Shown: piece after piece, positions 63,878 through 64,000 of the stretch | Position numbering within the stretch: position 1 is the stretch's first letter | Layout: every line of letters begins with the position of its first letter | Source of the DNA: Penelope pileata | Taxonomy: Eukaryota; Chordata; Aves; Galliformes; Cracidae | Direction: 5' to 3' | NCBI GenBank assembly: GCA_013396635.1 | Contig: WBMW01003256.1 | Coordinates: forward strand, 125,561-189,560 | Length of the DNA stretch: 64,000 nucleotides | The notes under the pieces: generated by a model | Told to the model about the DNA's origin: nothing | Seen by the model: only the letters and a program-made list of their open reading frames with translations | The model's database searches: none | Position numbers and translations under genes: made by a program

Positions 63878-64000
63878 GTAAGAGACATCGTGACCCCATT
63901 TTGAATGGGTCTGCCCCTGTACGCCAGGCAAAGTTTGGCCATACACACCCCATTATTTCTGTACCAGAACTGCATATATCCACCACAGGATGCTCTACCT

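Noticed and set aside
1..64000. CRISPR arrays, operons, tRNA/rRNA genes, prophage or insertion sequences
   Set aside because: None seen. The genomic context is a vertebrate intron-rich gene, and no cloverleaf-like or evenly spaced direct repeats were found.

Overview
The window is vertebrate nuclear DNA, almost certainly from a bird and most likely chicken or another galliform. It contains multi-exon genes with GT-AG introns, long intronic spacers, and CR1 retroposon 3' ends as the main interspersed repeat. It has no operons, no bacterial-type gene density and no CRISPR. Only one gene can be supported: the 5' and middle part of OSBPL5 (oxysterol-binding-protein-related protein 5, ORP5), on the + strand. 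Fourteen coding exons between 19077 and 63877 join into one uninterrupted frame of 1,734 nt (578 codons). Every junction is GT-AG and every phase agrees. The gene runs off the right edge, so the end of the lipid-binding domain and the C-terminal membrane anchor lie outside.

Layout. Bases 1-19055 have no recognisable exon. They are probably intron 1 and/or 5' flank, and hold CR1 pieces, homopolymer tracts and chance ORFs. The first coding exon (19056-19212) carries the ATG, preceded by a two-codon upstream ORF whose stop overlaps that ATG. Exons 2-4 (25179-35566) encode the N-terminal tail and a basic segment. Exons 5-7 (37134-50590) encode most of the PH domain and the linker after it. Exon 8 (55767-55986) is an acidic/serine linker. 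Exons 9-14 (58036-63877) encode the first part of the OSBP-related lipid-transfer domain (ORD), including the family signature EQVSHHPP, which is split over exons 11 and 12. Introns range from about 0.6 kb (59722-60335) to about 9.5 kb (25253-34716).

How it works. From knowledge of the family, ORP5 is anchored in the ER by a C-terminal helix. It contacts plasma-membrane phosphoinositides through the basic region and PH domain, and exchanges phosphatidylserine for PI4P with the ORD at ER-plasma membrane contact sites. The visible sequence has the basic stretch, the PH core and the N-terminal half of the ORD intact.

Non-coding content consists of CR1 fragments in both orientations, two probable ancient amniote MIR-like SINE remnants, microsatellites, a C-rich tract, a perfect 20-bp palindrome and an 11-bp-stem hairpin. 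I found no undescribed multi-gene system. The most checkable points are the start-codon-overlapping uORF, a possible alternative 5' end, the in-frame PH cassette exon, a possible poison exon, an A10 run inside a coding exon, and a His-rich insertion in the linker.
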